DNA of 43,631 nucleotides from an uncultured Lachnospiraceae bacterium (GTDB lineage: Bacteria > Bacillota > Clostridia > Lachnospirales > Lachnospiraceae): NCBI GenBank assembly GCA_947626475.1, contig CANQSK010000008.1, positions 1 through 43,631 on the forward strand, read 5' to 3'. Both the position numbers and the translations under genes were made by a program. The notes below the pieces were generated by a model. That model saw nothing but the letters and a program-made list of their open reading frames with translations, made no database searches and was not told where the DNA came from. Every line of letters starts with the position of its first letter. Positions within the stretch are counted from its first letter, which is position 1. Shown one piece after another: positions 1 through 9,248 of this stretch.

Positions 1-952
1 CCTGGGCAAGAACGGGAGCGGTCTTGTCCGCGGCGGCTTTTCCGGCGTCATTCAGCGGATAAGCCATGGCGGCAGCCCTGTCCATTACGCTTTCGGAAGC
101 AGTCACATGTCCGTTTCCGTCAAAGTTCAGCGTAATGACTCCGAGATTTGTAAAGCCGGTTCCGGTCTGAACCACAGGAATCGTCACATCGCCTGCACTG
201 TAAGGCGTCTGCTCTATGGTATGGCTATGTCCGTCGATCACAGCGGCCACCTCTTTCCGCTCCGCGCTGCTTAAGGCAGCGAGAAGCTGCAGGCTGGTGC
301 AGCCTACCGCGGCGCCATTATCGCCCATATGACATACCAGAACGATCGCGTCCGTCTGGTCTTTTAGTTCAGCGATCTGCTTTTTGGCCGTCTCCACCTC
401 ATCCGCGAAGGATACGCCGGTCAGCTGCGCCGGGTTGGTGGACGTTGCCGTGGCTCTGGTGGTCAGGCCGATAAAGCCGATCTTATGACCCGCCGCCTCA
501 ACAACCGTGCTGGCCTCCAGCATCGCCTTGCCGTCCTTCTGCACATTTGCTCCCAGAATGGGGAACTCAGCCAGCTCCGCATTGGCCAGAAGCCGTTCCG
601 AGCCATAATCAAATTCATGGTTTCCGGCTGTCATCACATCATATCCGGCCGCGTTCATCACACGAATCACGTCGCCTCCCTGTTTGATGGTGGCAAAGGA
701 AGCCCCCTGCGTCGCGTCGCCCGCGTCAACCAGAAGGGAATTGGGCGTAGATGCCGCAATACCCGCGGCCTGCACCAGACCGATAGCGGTATCGCTTCCC
801 GCTACCACACCATGGATATCATTTGTCGTATAGATGGTCACCGTCGACGCGGATGAACCATTACCCTCTGCCGCATAGGCGGTCATTCCCAGTCCTGTGA
901 CCAGAAGCGCCGCGCTCAAAAACAGCGACAGACATTTTCTCCTCATTTTCAT
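1..952 (-). CDS. Secreted 5'-nucleotidase / UshA-like metallophosphatase (3' end outside window)
   Basis: Read on the minus strand from ATG at 952, with AGGAGG at 961-966 eight bases upstream; 317 codons lie in the window and the frame is still open at base 1. The N-terminus is a Sec signal peptide (MKMRRK, hydrophobic stretch, then TAYA-A cleavage site near residue 27). Calcineurin-like metallophosphatase motifs follow in order: TNDIHG, VDAGD, GNHEFDYG, CHMGDNG and DGHSHT, which supply the two-metal site. The family hydrolyses extracellular nucleotides or UDP-sugars to nucleosides. The C-terminal substrate-binding domain is not seen, so the exact substrate and the anchoring mode (often a sortase signal or S-layer repeat) are unknown. 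Confidence 0.9.
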   Translation of the reverse strand, partial: MKMRRKCLSLFLSAALLVTGLGMTAYAAEGNGSSASTVTIYTTNDIHGVVAGSDTAIGLVQAAGIAASTPNSLLVDAGDATQGASFATIKQGGDVIRVMNAAGYDVMTAGNHEFDYGSERLLANAELAEFPILGANVQKDGKAMLEASTVVEAAGHKIGFIGLTTRATATSTNPAQLTGVSFADEVETAKKQIAELKDQTDAIVLVCHMGDNGAAVGCTSLQLLAALSSAERKEVAAVIDGHSHTIEQTPYSAGDVTIPVVQTGTGFTNLGVITLNFDGNGHVTASESVMDRAAAMAYPLNDAGKAAADKTAPVLAQ

Positions 953-1008
953 GAGCAGTTCCTCCTCTCGTATCTATTATATCGATACTAATACAGGAAT
1001 AATCATAT

Positions 1009-1028
1009 CACTTTTTCGACCAAAAGTG
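1009..1028. promoter_or_regulatory. Inverted repeat in the nucleotidase/kinase intergenic region
   Basis: CACTTTT (1009-1015) and AAAAGTG (1022-1028) pair around a 6-base loop. On the plus strand a run of eight T follows, but no plus-strand gene lies upstream. On the minus strand it sits a few tens of bases upstream of the nucleotidase start, next to a TATAAT reading at 976-981. It could be an operator or a weak hairpin. Confidence 0.25.
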
Positions 1029-1110
1029 AATTTTTTTTACTATTTTTTTACTAATTTCTTACAAAAAATCGATTCTCTCCCGTCCGGGCTCCATAACCCG
1101 CAAAAAAAGG

Positions 1111-1139
1111 TTGACATGCTTCCGCCCGCTCTGTATATA
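1111..1139 (+). promoter_or_regulatory. Sigma-A-type promoter of the sensor kinase gene
   Basis: TTGACA at 1111-1116, a 17-base spacer and TATATA at 1134-1139 (a TATAAT reading at 1136-1141 is the alternative). It lies about 50 bases ahead of the kinase start. Confidence 0.65.
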
Positions 1140-1186
1140 ATAATAAAGAAGACTAATTACAGATTTTTCGTTCCGCGGAGGAAATC

Positions 1187-4132
1187 ATGAAGTATACAGA
1201 CAGGCAAGAAAAACGGACGGTTATTCTGGAAATCGCATTTGTCAGCGCGCTGCTGATATTTGTTGTCTTTTCCTTTTTTACTTTTACGCGGGACAACCGC
1301 CAGCGCATTCTGGAGCAGAACAGCAGCTTTATCGAATCGGCCACCGAACAGACCGCCTCTCGGATCAATGACCTGATTTATACCGCGCAGCATGACGTGG
1401 ATATGATGAGCCACCTCTATGGCTCCGCGATGTCGGAACCGGTGATCGATGCGGAGCTTCTGCAGGATATGACCGACCGCTCCTCCTTCGATTACGTGGA
1501 GTTTATCTCAACAGACGGGATCGACCTGACGGCCGACGGGCGCACCGCGGATCTGTCTGACCGGGATTATTTTCAGGACGGCATGAAGGGCAACAGCGGC
1601 AAATGTGTCATCTACAATTCCAGGATCACCAACGAGACCCTGCTGATCTTCTATTCTCCTTTTTATTATAATAATGAGATCATCGGCGTACTCAGCGGAA
1701 TCCTGAGAGGCGATACCGTATACCAAATACTGTCCTCCAGCTATTTCGGCGTGCAGGCCTCCTCTTACCTTCTGGAGCATGACGGAACCGTTATTCTCTC
1801 CTATGGAGACAATTCCCAGCCTGTAAATCTTCTGGACGCGCTGCTTGGCAGTGATAAGCTGACCGGGGAGGATCAGGCAAAGCTGGAACAGGCCTTAAGC
1901 AGCGGCAGCTCCGCCTCCTTCAATTATCGGGGCACCAACGGCGCCGGAAGCGCGTACATCACAGCCCTTCAGGACGGAGAATGGATGCTGGTACAGAACT
2001 TCCCCTCTTCCCTGACCAGAACCATGACGTCTCAATCCATATCCGCAGGCATCTGGCTGGAGATCAAGCTGCTGGCGGCGTTTATCCTGTACCTTCTGTA
2101 CCTGGTCATCAAAAACCAGCTCCAGAAGAGGCAGCTGGTCTCTGAAAAGCAGGAGATATCCCAGATCGTAAACACCGTTACCCAGCTTTTTTCCCGCTTC
2201 GCTCTGGTAGACCTGGAAAACGACACCTATGAATATCTGGAGGACAAAAAAGGGGCCGCCCCGGAAAAGGGCTCCTACTCTGAGCGGGTCCGTTATCTGG
2301 ATTCCAAATATGTGCCGCCTGAGGATCCGGGCAGCGAAAAAATGAGCGTTCTGCTCTCTGCAGAGCATATCCAGAACGCTCTGACAAAAGACGTTCCCTA
2401 TCTTCAGTATGAATATCAGATCGACATGAACGGACTGCACTGGGAGAATGTCTCCATTCTCTGTCTCCGGAGAAAAGACGGCCTGCCGTCTGGACTTCTC
2501 TTCGCCATACAGGATGTTACCGCCCTGAAAGAGCGGGAAATGCAGATCCGTCTGGCTCTGAAGAACGCGTCAGAGGCGGCTGAGGCAGCCAACCAGGCAA
2601 AATCCGATTTTCTGGCCCGAATGTCCCACGATATCCGCACTCCCATGAACGCGATCATGGGCATGACCGCCGTGGCCGCCATGCATCTGGATGATCAGGA
2701 GCGGCTGACCGACTGTCTCAGCAAAATCACGATCTCCAGCCGCCACCTTCTGGCCCTGATCAATGACGTCCTGGATATGTCCAAGATTGAGAGCGGCAAG
2801 GTCACTCTTTCGGAGGAGCCCTTCGGCATAGCCGATATGGTGGACAGTATTCTGACCATCATCCGCGCTCAGGTAAACGATAAAAAGCAGGAGCTGAAGG
2901 TACATATCTCCGACATCCGCCATGAAAACGTCATCGGCGATACTCTGCGGCTGAGGCAGGTCTTTGTCAATATCCTGGGCAACGCCGTCAAATTCACGCC
3001 GGAGGGAGGGACTATCACCTTCTCCATCCGGGAATGTGATTCCCTGATACACGGCATGGCATGCTACGAATTTATCTGTGAAGATACCGGCATCGGCATG
3101 GACGAAGAGTTCATCAAGACGATCTATGACCCCTTCGCCCGTTCTCAGCTTTCCGTCAGCAAAAATATCGAGGGCACCGGGCTGGGCATGTCCATCACCC
3201 GCAACATTCTGCGCCTGATGGACGGCGACATCCAGGCGGAAAGCCAGCTGGGCGTCGGCTCCAAATTCACCGTCCGTGTACATCTGAAGCTTCAGGAGCC
3301 GGGGGCGGAGAATGTGGACGAACTGGCCGACCTTCGGGTGCTGGTAGCCGACGACGATCAGGATTCCTGCATCAGCACCTGCGATATCCTGGAAAATATC
3401 GGCATGATCGCCGAGTGGGTAATGGACGGCGATGCGGCTGTGGAGCGGACTGTAGCCGCCCAGCAGTCAGGAAATGATTTCTCCGCCGTCATCCTGGATT
3501 GGAAGATGCCCGGAAAGGACGGCATCGAGACTGCAAAGGAGATTCGCCGGAGAGTGGGCAGCCACGTGCCTATCATCATTTTGTCCGCCTACGACTGGTC
3601 TGAGATAGAGGCTGAGGCCAGAGAGGCCGGAATCCAGGCATTTATCGAAAAGCCCCTGTTCCGCTCCCGTCTGGTCTACGCCCTCAAATCCGTGCTGGAC
3701 CAGAGCAGTACCGAGAAGAAGCTGACCGCCACTGAGCTGGAACAGGCCGCCTACAGCGGAAAACGCATCCTTCTTGTGGAAGACAACGAATTGAACCGGG
3801 AAATCGCCGTAGAACTCCTCTCTTACATCGGCGTCGAGGTGGAACAGGCGGAGGACGGCCAGATGGCTGTGAACATGGTTGAGCAGCATCCGCCTTACTA
3901 TTATAATCTGATCTTCATGGACATTCAGATGCCTGTTATGAACGGTTATGAGGCCTCCCGCCGGATCCGCGCCATGGGACGGGAAGACACGGACAGCCTC
4001 CCCATCGTAGCCATGAGCGCCAACGCTTTCGACGACGACATCCGCGGTTCCCGGGAAGCGGGCATGAACGACCACGTGGCAAAGCCCGTGGAGGTAAACA
4101 AGCTTCTGGAAGCCCTGAACCGGTGGCTTTGA
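1187..4132 (+). CDS. Hybrid sensor histidine kinase with two receiver domains
   Basis: 981 residues; ATG at 1187 follows GGAGGA at 1177-1182. Order of parts: membrane segment about 12-33, an extracellular sensor of about 250 residues that looks like a Cache domain, membrane segment about 290-309, a PAS-like region about 330-450, HisKA with phospho-accepting His481 in MSHDIRTPMN, HATPase with N-box (NILGNAVKFTPEGG), G1 (DTGIGM) and G2 (GTGLGMS) boxes, receiver 1 with Asp771 (LDWKMPGKDG), and receiver 2 with Asp912 (FMDIQMPVMNGYEA). Large extracytoplasmic-sensing hybrid kinases of this build are common in Lachnospiraceae. No separate response regulator is next to it, so output is either through another locus or phosphorelay. 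It is convergent with the pel-type operon and shares its terminator; a role in controlling that operon is only a guess. Confidence 0.92.
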   Translation: MKYTDRQEKRTVILEIAFVSALLIFVVFSFFTFTRDNRQRILEQNSSFIESATEQTASRINDLIYTAQHDVDMMSHLYGSAMSEPVIDAELLQDMTDRSSFDYVEFISTDGIDLTADGRTADLSDRDYFQDGMKGNSGKCVIYNSRITNETLLIFYSPFYYNNEIIGVLSGILRGDTVYQILSSSYFGVQASSYLLEHDGTVILSYGDNSQPVNLLDALLGSDKLTGEDQAKLEQALSSGSSASFNYRGTNGAGSAYITALQDGEWMLVQNFPSSLTRTMTSQSISAGIWLEIKLLAAFILYLLYLVIKNQLQKRQLVSEKQEISQIVNTVTQLFSRFALVDLENDTYEYLEDKKGAAPEKGSYSERVRYLDSKYVPPEDPGSEKMSVLLSAEHIQNALTKDVPYLQYEYQIDMNGLHWENVSILCLRRKDGLPSGLLFAIQDVTALKEREMQIRLALKNASEAAEAANQAKSDFLARMSHDIRTPMNAIMGMTAVAAMHLDDQERLTDCLSKITISSRHLLALINDVLDMSKIESGKVTLSEEPFGIADMVDSILTIIRAQVNDKKQELKVHISDIRHENVIGDTLRLRQVFVNILGNAVKFTPEGGTITFSIRECDSLIHGMACYEFICEDTGIGMDEEFIKTIYDPFARSQLSVSKNIEGTGLGMSITRNILRLMDGDIQAESQLGVGSKFTVRVHLKLQEPGAENVDELADLRVLVADDDQDSCISTCDILENIGMIAEWVMDGDAAVERTVAAQQSGNDFSAVILDWKMPGKDGIETAKEIRRRVGSHVPIIILSAYDWSEIEAEAREAGIQAFIEKPLFRSRLVYALKSVLDQSSTEKKLTATELEQAAYSGKRILLVEDNELNREIAVELLSYIGVEVEQAEDGQMAVNMVEQHPPYYYNLIFMDIQMPVMNGYEASRRIRAMGREDTDSLPIVAMSANAFDDDIRGSREAGMNDHVAKPVEVNKLLEALNRWL

Positions 4133-4154
4133 CCGGACAACTGACACAAAAATA

Positions 4155-4192
4155 CAGCCGCGGCACAAAAGACATGCTCTGTGCCGCGGCTG
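4155..4192. terminator. Bidirectional intrinsic terminator between kinase and CotH genes
   Basis: A perfect 13-bp stem (CAGCCGCGGCACA at 4155-4167 with TGTGCCGCGGCTG at 4180-4192) around a 12-base loop. On the minus strand it is followed by TATTTTTG; on the plus strand by a T/A-rich tract. It lies between two convergent genes and can end both. Confidence 0.85.
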
Positions 4193-4201
4193 TTATTATA
4201 T

Positions 4202-6046
4202 TTAGAATACATCATCCGAATACGCTTCAATAGTTCCGTCTCCGTTGACTATGATCGCCTTACAGCCATATCTTTTACCAGCTATCGTAGGATCATGAGT
4301 ATAACAATCGAAACAGTCTTGTGTGTATCCGGATTCATTTGTCGCCTGAACCCTTATAAAATACTCCCCGGGACTCAAATCGACATCACATATCAACTCC
4401 GGCACCCTCAGATTGTCCGCCATGGTAATGACATCCGTAAAAGCAGGATCATTTGCCAAAATACAAGTATACGTAATCAATTCTCCGTCCAGATCATAAG
4501 AAGCGTCCCAACTCAGGCGAAGCCGGCCATCTTCCGTTTTTTCCGGAATACCGACGAAAAACGGCCATGGCTTTTCCAGATTTTCCAGATAACTCTCATA
4601 GTTTTCTTCTACTTCAGTTGGCAACATGTCAGCCACATAATTAAATGTTTCGTCATCAGAACCCCAGTTCTCATTATCCGGTGCCTGATGAATGTACGGC
4701 CATACTATCGAGCGGCAGGTTTCCACCCTCTCACGAACCTTCTCCTCAGAAAGATAGTTCTCCTTTAAATCTATCACAGCTGCGGTTACTGCGTCTCTAT
4801 ATTCTTTTACACGCAGAAACCGGTTAAACAGTACAACACCCGTGTATTTCGTAATACCCGTTTCCCAGGAATGTGCAGATGAAGCATTTTTCAGTTCATT
4901 CTCCGTCGCCTCAAAGCATCCGTCGCAATCCCAGGACAGCAGATACCACTTTTCAGAATTCAGGGGACTGTATATATACATATTTCGTCCGCCTACGTCA
5001 TGATTGCCGTCAAGGATATGAAACGCCAAGTAATAGCTGAGATTTTCCACATCAAAATACTTCTCGATAATCTCTTCTGTCGGTATTGCGTAATTGTTTA
5101 TCTCCGACAATACTTCACGCAGCTTGGTATTATCTCGATTGCCTTTAATTTCCAGGTGATTTTCAAAAGCCGCCTGATCGTAATCCGGGTCTCCTTCCGG
5201 AATCATCATTTCTTCATAGTCATACCATTCAAAAATGGAGTTAATTTTATACAGATATCCTTTGCTGTCCAGACCGTGATTTCTCAGATAAGCACGATTC
5301 ATCTGTTCCAGACGGGAAAACAGCCCATAGTCCTCAAATTCTCCACTGCCGCCCTGTGTCTCGTCCTTCACATACAAGTGCACAAACTGAGTGCGGATTG
5401 ATGTCATCTGGGGAACGGTCTGCATCAAATCAAACGTCATCTTGTTGCGGAACCGCAGATCGTCATGCTGTACCTTATTTAAGGGAATGGTCTGCATTTC
5501 CTTATAAGTTCCCTTGCCGTCTTTAATACGTACTTTATAATTTTTTTGTTCGGATTTGGAAGAAGTTTGTCCGCGAACCATCACCGTAGCGTTGGGAACC
5601 GTCTCTCCGTACCCAAATTCCCCCTCCACTGGACCGTTTTCATCCCCTATCTGCAGAATTGCCTCACAGGCATAACGATCGATGCCCAAATCTCTGTAAT
5701 AATAGGTATCATGAGCGTTAACTTCCGTCCATGAATAATTCGTGTTGTCGTACTCGTTACCCGGACGAACGGTGAGATACATGGTAACAACCGTATTCCA
5801 TTCTGATTTATCGTAGATACTTTTGTCTTCGCGCAGATGAGAATCATCGGTCTCGTTTTCTTTCTCAGCTACAGTCCCCTCCCGTGGAAGCATATTTTCA
5901 GACTCAGTATGTTCCGGCTCTGTCTCTTCTTCAGAATGGATATCCGTTCCGGCGATGCGCTTTATCATATTTCTCCCGAACAACACACAGAGAACAAGCG
6001 CAATAAGGAAAAATATGAAGAAAAGCCACTTCCTCTTTCTTCTCAT
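4202..6046 (-). CDS. CotH-family protein, membrane anchored (CotH-1)
   Basis: About 614 residues from ATG 6046. A GTG at 6061 and a TTG at 6052 are in frame, and AAAGGTGA upstream fits the TTG at least as well. One N-terminal membrane segment (FIFFLIALVLCVLFG) is followed by an acidic linker and an extracytoplasmic CotH domain. The family signature is LDGNHDVGGRNMYIY followed by KWYLLSWDCDG, matching the H..xGN.D...N.Y.Y / W.DxD pattern of CotH-type atypical kinases, which in Bacillus phosphorylate spore coat proteins. The C-terminal ~100 residues look like an Ig/fibronectin-type module (ITYTCILANDPAF). It is the last gene of the pel-type operon and a paralogue of the protein at 10004-11782. 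Its substrate here is unknown. Confidence 0.85.
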   Translation of the reverse strand: MRRKRKWLFFIFFLIALVLCVLFGRNMIKRIAGTDIHSEEETEPEHTESENMLPREGTVAEKENETDDSHLREDKSIYDKSEWNTVVTMYLTVRPGNEYDNTNYSWTEVNAHDTYYYRDLGIDRYACEAILQIGDENGPVEGEFGYGETVPNATVMVRGQTSSKSEQKNYKVRIKDGKGTYKEMQTIPLNKVQHDDLRFRNKMTFDLMQTVPQMTSIRTQFVHLYVKDETQGGSGEFEDYGLFSRLEQMNRAYLRNHGLDSKGYLYKINSIFEWYDYEEMMIPEGDPDYDQAAFENHLEIKGNRDNTKLREVLSEINNYAIPTEEIIEKYFDVENLSYYLAFHILDGNHDVGGRNMYIYSPLNSEKWYLLSWDCDGCFEATENELKNASSAHSWETGITKYTGVVLFNRFLRVKEYRDAVTAAVIDLKENYLSEEKVRERVETCRSIVWPYIHQAPDNENWGSDDETFNYVADMLPTEVEENYESYLENLEKPWPFFVGIPEKTEDGRLRLSWDASYDLDGELITYTCILANDPAFTDVITMADNLRVPELICDVDLSPGEYFIRVQATNESGYTQDCFDCYTHDPTIAGKRYGCKAIIVNGDGTIEAYSDDVF

Positions 6047-6077
6047 TTTCAAATACGTCACCTTTCTTTATCATAAC

Positions 6078-7130
6078 CTACTGCTGTTCTGCATTGGATT
6101 CCCTGTCTGGATTCTCTTCAGGATTCTCCTCAGGATTTCCACCGTCTCCAGCACTATTTGTCTCTTCGTTCTCTCCATTTTTCTCATTCTGCAGTTCTGT
6201 CAGCTCCCTGTAGGTCTCTCCGGCCCAATAATGGTCCAAGCGAGTAGGCATACTGGACGCCATGCTATCGATACCCACATAAACGTTAAACAGACTTTCC
6301 TGAAGCCTTTTCACCTCGTTGGCACACTGACTGATCTTATGCTTCGCCGCAAACAACTGAATCCCCTTGGTCTCCAGCTCAGCATTTATCTTACCTTCCT
6401 GCTCTTTCTTGTAATCTTCCGCGTCCTGCTTGGCTTTTTCAAGAATCTCATCCGCTTTTTTGCGGGCATCTTCTTCGATTATAGCCGCCGTATTCCGGGC
6501 ATCCTTGAGAACCGCACTGATTGTGCCATAATCAACAAACCCTTCTTCTTTGACTTTACGGCGCTCTTCCAACTCCTTTTCCCTGCGGTCCAGCTCTGCC
6601 TCCCGCATGCGAAGCCTCTCTCTCTCAGCGAAAACAACGCTGTCCGACATCGGCGCGAAACTGACGTTGGCTGTCGGCTGTGGCGCCGGTCCTCCTTTCT
6701 GAGCCTCCGCCAACTCTGTTTTCACAGACGCAAGTTCCGACTGCGCCGCCTCGAACTCTGCTTTCACAGACGCAAGCTCTACTTGTGCCGTCTCAAACTC
6801 TGTTTTCACGGAAGTCAGTTCCGACTGCGCCGCCTCAAACTCCGCTTTTACGGATACCAACTCCTTTTCCGCATCGCCCTTTGCGAATCTGGCAATTTCC
6901 AGCTCTTCTCTGGCTGAAGCAAGTTCCTCCTGCAGCCTGGGCAACTGCATGCTCCCCTCGCTTTTTTCTTCCTCTCTCTGATCCAACTGGCGCAGCAGAT
7001 CATTTTTCTCTTTCTGATGAAGAACCTTTATCGCTTCAATTTCATTTTCCAGCGTTTTAATGTATTCATTCACATCATCCTTATTAAATCCGCCAAACAG
7101 TGCGCTCCGAAACATACGACTCTCTGCCAT
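6078..7130 (-). CDS. DivIVA-like coiled-coil protein
   Basis: 350 residues; ATG at 7130 with GGGAGG in front. The N-terminus (FGGFNKDDVNEYIKTLENEI) resembles the membrane-curvature-binding head of DivIVA/GpsB proteins. Residues about 25-145 are a long coiled coil containing four 14-residue repeats (units like ELASVKAEFEAAQS). A Pro/Gln-rich break, a second coiled coil rich in E, K and R and an acidic Asn/Glu tail follow. No membrane segment or signal peptide is seen, so it is cytoplasmic. Its place inside an exopolysaccharide operon suggests a scaffold that positions the membrane synthesis complex at poles or septa; this is inference. Some relatives are annotated only as hypothetical. Confidence 0.7.
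   Translation of the reverse strand: MAESRMFRSALFGGFNKDDVNEYIKTLENEIEAIKVLHQKEKNDLLRQLDQREEEKSEGSMQLPRLQEELASAREELEIARFAKGDAEKELVSVKAEFEAAQSELTSVKTEFETAQVELASVKAEFEAAQSELASVKTELAEAQKGGPAPQPTANVSFAPMSDSVVFAERERLRMREAELDRREKELEERRKVKEEGFVDYGTISAVLKDARNTAAIIEEDARKKADEILEKAKQDAEDYKKEQEGKINAELETKGIQLFAAKHKISQCANEVKRLQESLFNVYVGIDSMASSMPTRLDHYWAGETYRELTELQNEKNGENEETNSAGDGGNPEENPEENPDRESNAEQQ
6711..6878 (-). repeat. Four tandem 42-base repeats coding a coiled coil
   Basis: Units begin at 6711, 6753, 6795 and 6837 (CAACTCTG, GAACTCTG, AAACTCTG, AAACTCCG on the plus strand), exactly 42 bases apart. Each encodes 14 residues, two heptads, in the DivIVA-like protein. Such repeats can expand and contract by slippage. 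Confidence 0.85.
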
Positions 7131-7180
7131 AGTAAAGCCTCCCTCATTCTTACTTGTTTTTTCTTATATTTTCAAGGTTA

Positions 7181-8572
7181 TCAGTCTGTAAATGTGTAAA
7201 TAACCTGAACGTTCTCTCTCTGCTCTCCGTCCATGGCCAGCTGCACATGCTGCCGCTGGTCGGAAGAAGTAATTCCGATTCCGATCTGAAACCCCTGACG
7301 AAACAAATCCGTAAACGGGATATGAGACTCCGTTACCATCTTCTTTCCCGGAACCAGTTCCGACAAATCCATATCAATGGTCTCCCAGTATTCCAGCTTC
7401 CCATCCTTGTTGTAAACATACATAGTCGCCGGCCAATCCCAGTACAGCGGAGCAAGACCTGTGTTGCTCCAGGTCAGATATACATTCAGCCGGTCATCAG
7501 CAAAAGAATACTTCGTTTCCAGCTGGGAGATATAAATACGGTACCCCAGTCGCTGTCGGATGGTTTTCGCCCCACTGCTGTCCCTCAGCTCGCCTGAAGG
7601 ACAATTTGGTCCGATAAACGTCATATGGCTCAGCTCCACATCCTCCAGAGTGTCACTCATCCGCTTACTCAAAAGTTCATCCATGGAATATTCACTGGTC
7701 AGTTCTCCTCCCACCGGAGTGTTTTCCCAGAAGTTTTCTCTCGGAACCAAAGTCAGAGATTCTCCGCTGGTCTCATAGTTACCACCGTCCCGAATCCAGG
7801 ACAACCACTCATCTGTTGCCTCTGTCTGCCCGGCCATATCATTATACAATCCCAGGCCACCCTCTACAGCAATCTGATAATTCCGACGCATCAGCAACCG
7901 CGCGTTATAAAAATTGTCAGAATAATCCAGCACATACTCCGTGCAAATATCGCGGTCCGGCATAAGAAGCGCTCCCGCTCCGGTATCCGTATGCCACTCT
8001 CCCCAATGCCCCAGGCTGCCCAACTCCACATACGCTACAAAATTATCCTGATTGCAGTAAGACGCCAACGCCTGTATCGCCGCCTTATGTCTCTGCCGGA
8101 AAAATTCGTTCTCATAATTGGGGCAATAACCCTTTCCAAAAGAGGCATCATAATATTGTCCGTCTGCCGTCACGGTATATAGCCAGGCAGGTATATCCAT
8201 ATGCTCCGTTTTGCCCGGAATATCGCACACGAAACGAAGAACCGCATTTTTACCTTCTTTCTTCCACCGGGCAATATGATAACGTGTTTCCAGAGACTCT
8301 ATATCATAAACGCCGTCCTGTGGCTCCCAGTCCGCCCACCGCAGCTCTATATAAACCAGCTGACTGCCGGCACATTCTTCCTCGTTATACGCCGGCGGCG
8401 CGTAACCGGTCAGCGGATTCTGCAGTTCCACATCACTTTCTGAATAAGTCTCCACGTAATTCAGCCGGTAGCGGTACGGAACAATATAGAGAAGAAGGCC
8501 TATGATAACCAGCCCCAGCACAAATATGATGATATATGCCACAGTCAAACTTTTCTGCCTGTTATCAGCCAT
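7181..8572 (-). CDS. DUF4832-type putative glycoside hydrolase, membrane anchored
   Basis: 463 residues; the start at 8572 overlaps the end of the DUF4956 gene by 8 bases. One N-terminal membrane segment (YIIIFVLGLVIIGLLLYIV) is followed by an extracytoplasmic domain that reads like a TIM-barrel glycosidase: YIELRWADWEPQDGVYD, then LRFVCDIPG, then the signature VELGSLGHWGEWHT, and a C-terminal beta-sandwich (VYLTWSNTGLAPLYWDW). DUF4832 proteins have this Gly-His-Trp-Gly-Glu-Trp motif; the Glu is a candidate catalytic acid. In an operon whose PelA-like genes seem to lack a hydrolase domain, it could cut or trim the polymer. No enzyme activity is proven for the family by what is seen here. Confidence 0.72.
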   Translation of the reverse strand: MADNRQKSLTVAYIIIFVLGLVIIGLLLYIVPYRYRLNYVETYSESDVELQNPLTGYAPPAYNEEECAGSQLVYIELRWADWEPQDGVYDIESLETRYHIARWKKEGKNAVLRFVCDIPGKTEHMDIPAWLYTVTADGQYYDASFGKGYCPNYENEFFRQRHKAAIQALASYCNQDNFVAYVELGSLGHWGEWHTDTGAGALLMPDRDICTEYVLDYSDNFYNARLLMRRNYQIAVEGGLGLYNDMAGQTEATDEWLSWIRDGGNYETSGESLTLVPRENFWENTPVGGELTSEYSMDELLSKRMSDTLEDVELSHMTFIGPNCPSGELRDSSGAKTIRQRLGYRIYISQLETKYSFADDRLNVYLTWSNTGLAPLYWDWPATMYVYNKDGKLEYWETIDMDLSELVPGKKMVTESHIPFTDLFRQGFQIGIGITSSDQRQHVQLAMDGEQRENVQVIYTFTD

Positions 8573-9248
8573 GATATTCTCCGTTATACTGAATCAGCGT
8601 CACATCCTGCACTCCCTCAAGCGCCTGGATTTGTTCCAAAAACAAGGTATTGTTATTGCGGCACAGAATCTCAAGCGTCATTTCCGTAAGTTCCCCGCGG
8701 ATTGTCTTGGACTTCAGCTGGACCCTCATCTTATGAAGCAGGCGCAGGATCTCATCTCCGGCCATAACCGAGGTATAATGAACCACCAGAATAAATATGG
8801 CTCCCCGTTTTCTCTGATTATAGAAAATATGTATCACCAGAATCATGACAACGATCGTAATCATGGCAAGTGCGTACAGACCAGCCCCTAGAGTGATTCC
8901 TACGGATATGGACCAGAACAGATACAGCAGATCCATAGGATCCTTGATAGCAGTACGATAACGCACGATGGACAAGGCGCCTACCATACCAAGGGAGATT
9001 ACGATGTTGCTGCTGATGGCCAGGGTCAGCATAGTAGTAAGTACCGTCATGCCGACCAGAGTCGTGGCAAAGGAACTGGAGAATACCACTCCGCCATAAT
9101 AATGCCCGTACACCTTATAAATCAGGATTCCCAATAATACCGCCAGAACCATGGAAACAATAATGGTAACCGTAAAATCAAGAGTCAGTCCCTGGCTGCT
9201 GGTGAAGGATTCCCACACCGACTTTTTAAAATAATCCTGAAGATTCAT
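8565..9248 (-). CDS. DUF4956 membrane protein
   Basis: 227 residues; ATG at 9248 overlaps the VTC gene stop and follows GGAGGAATCGGGT. Several membrane segments lie in the first ~150 residues, including FTVTIIVSMVLAVLLGILIY, a Gly/Ser/Thr-rich segment with MLTLAISSNIVISLGMVGAL, the loop SIVRYRTAIKDPMDL, and AMITIVVMILVIHIFY. A soluble C-terminal domain of about 80 residues follows. The SIVRYRTAIKDP motif is characteristic of DUF4956, a family commonly found beside VTC-type polyphosphate polymerase genes, as here. It may form a channel or membrane partner for the neighbouring VTC protein; the function is not established. Confidence 0.82.
   Translation of the reverse strand: MNLQDYFKKSVWESFTSSQGLTLDFTVTIIVSMVLAVLLGILIYKVYGHYYGGVVFSSSFATTLVGMTVLTTMLTLAISSNIVISLGMVGALSIVRYRTAIKDPMDLLYLFWSISVGITLGAGLYALAMITIVVMILVIHIFYNQRKRGAIFILVVHYTSVMAGDEILRLLHKMRVQLKSKTIRGELTEMTLEILCRNNNTLFLEQIQALEGVQDVTLIQYNGEYHG

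Noticed and set aside
3467-4168. 233-codon minus-strand frame under the kinase gene
   Set aside because: It is antisense to two intact receiver domains and has no family features.
6711-6878. Regular 42-base repeats that could be taken for a CRISPR or minisatellite
   Set aside because: They are directly adjacent without spacers, in frame, and encode heptads of a coiled coil.
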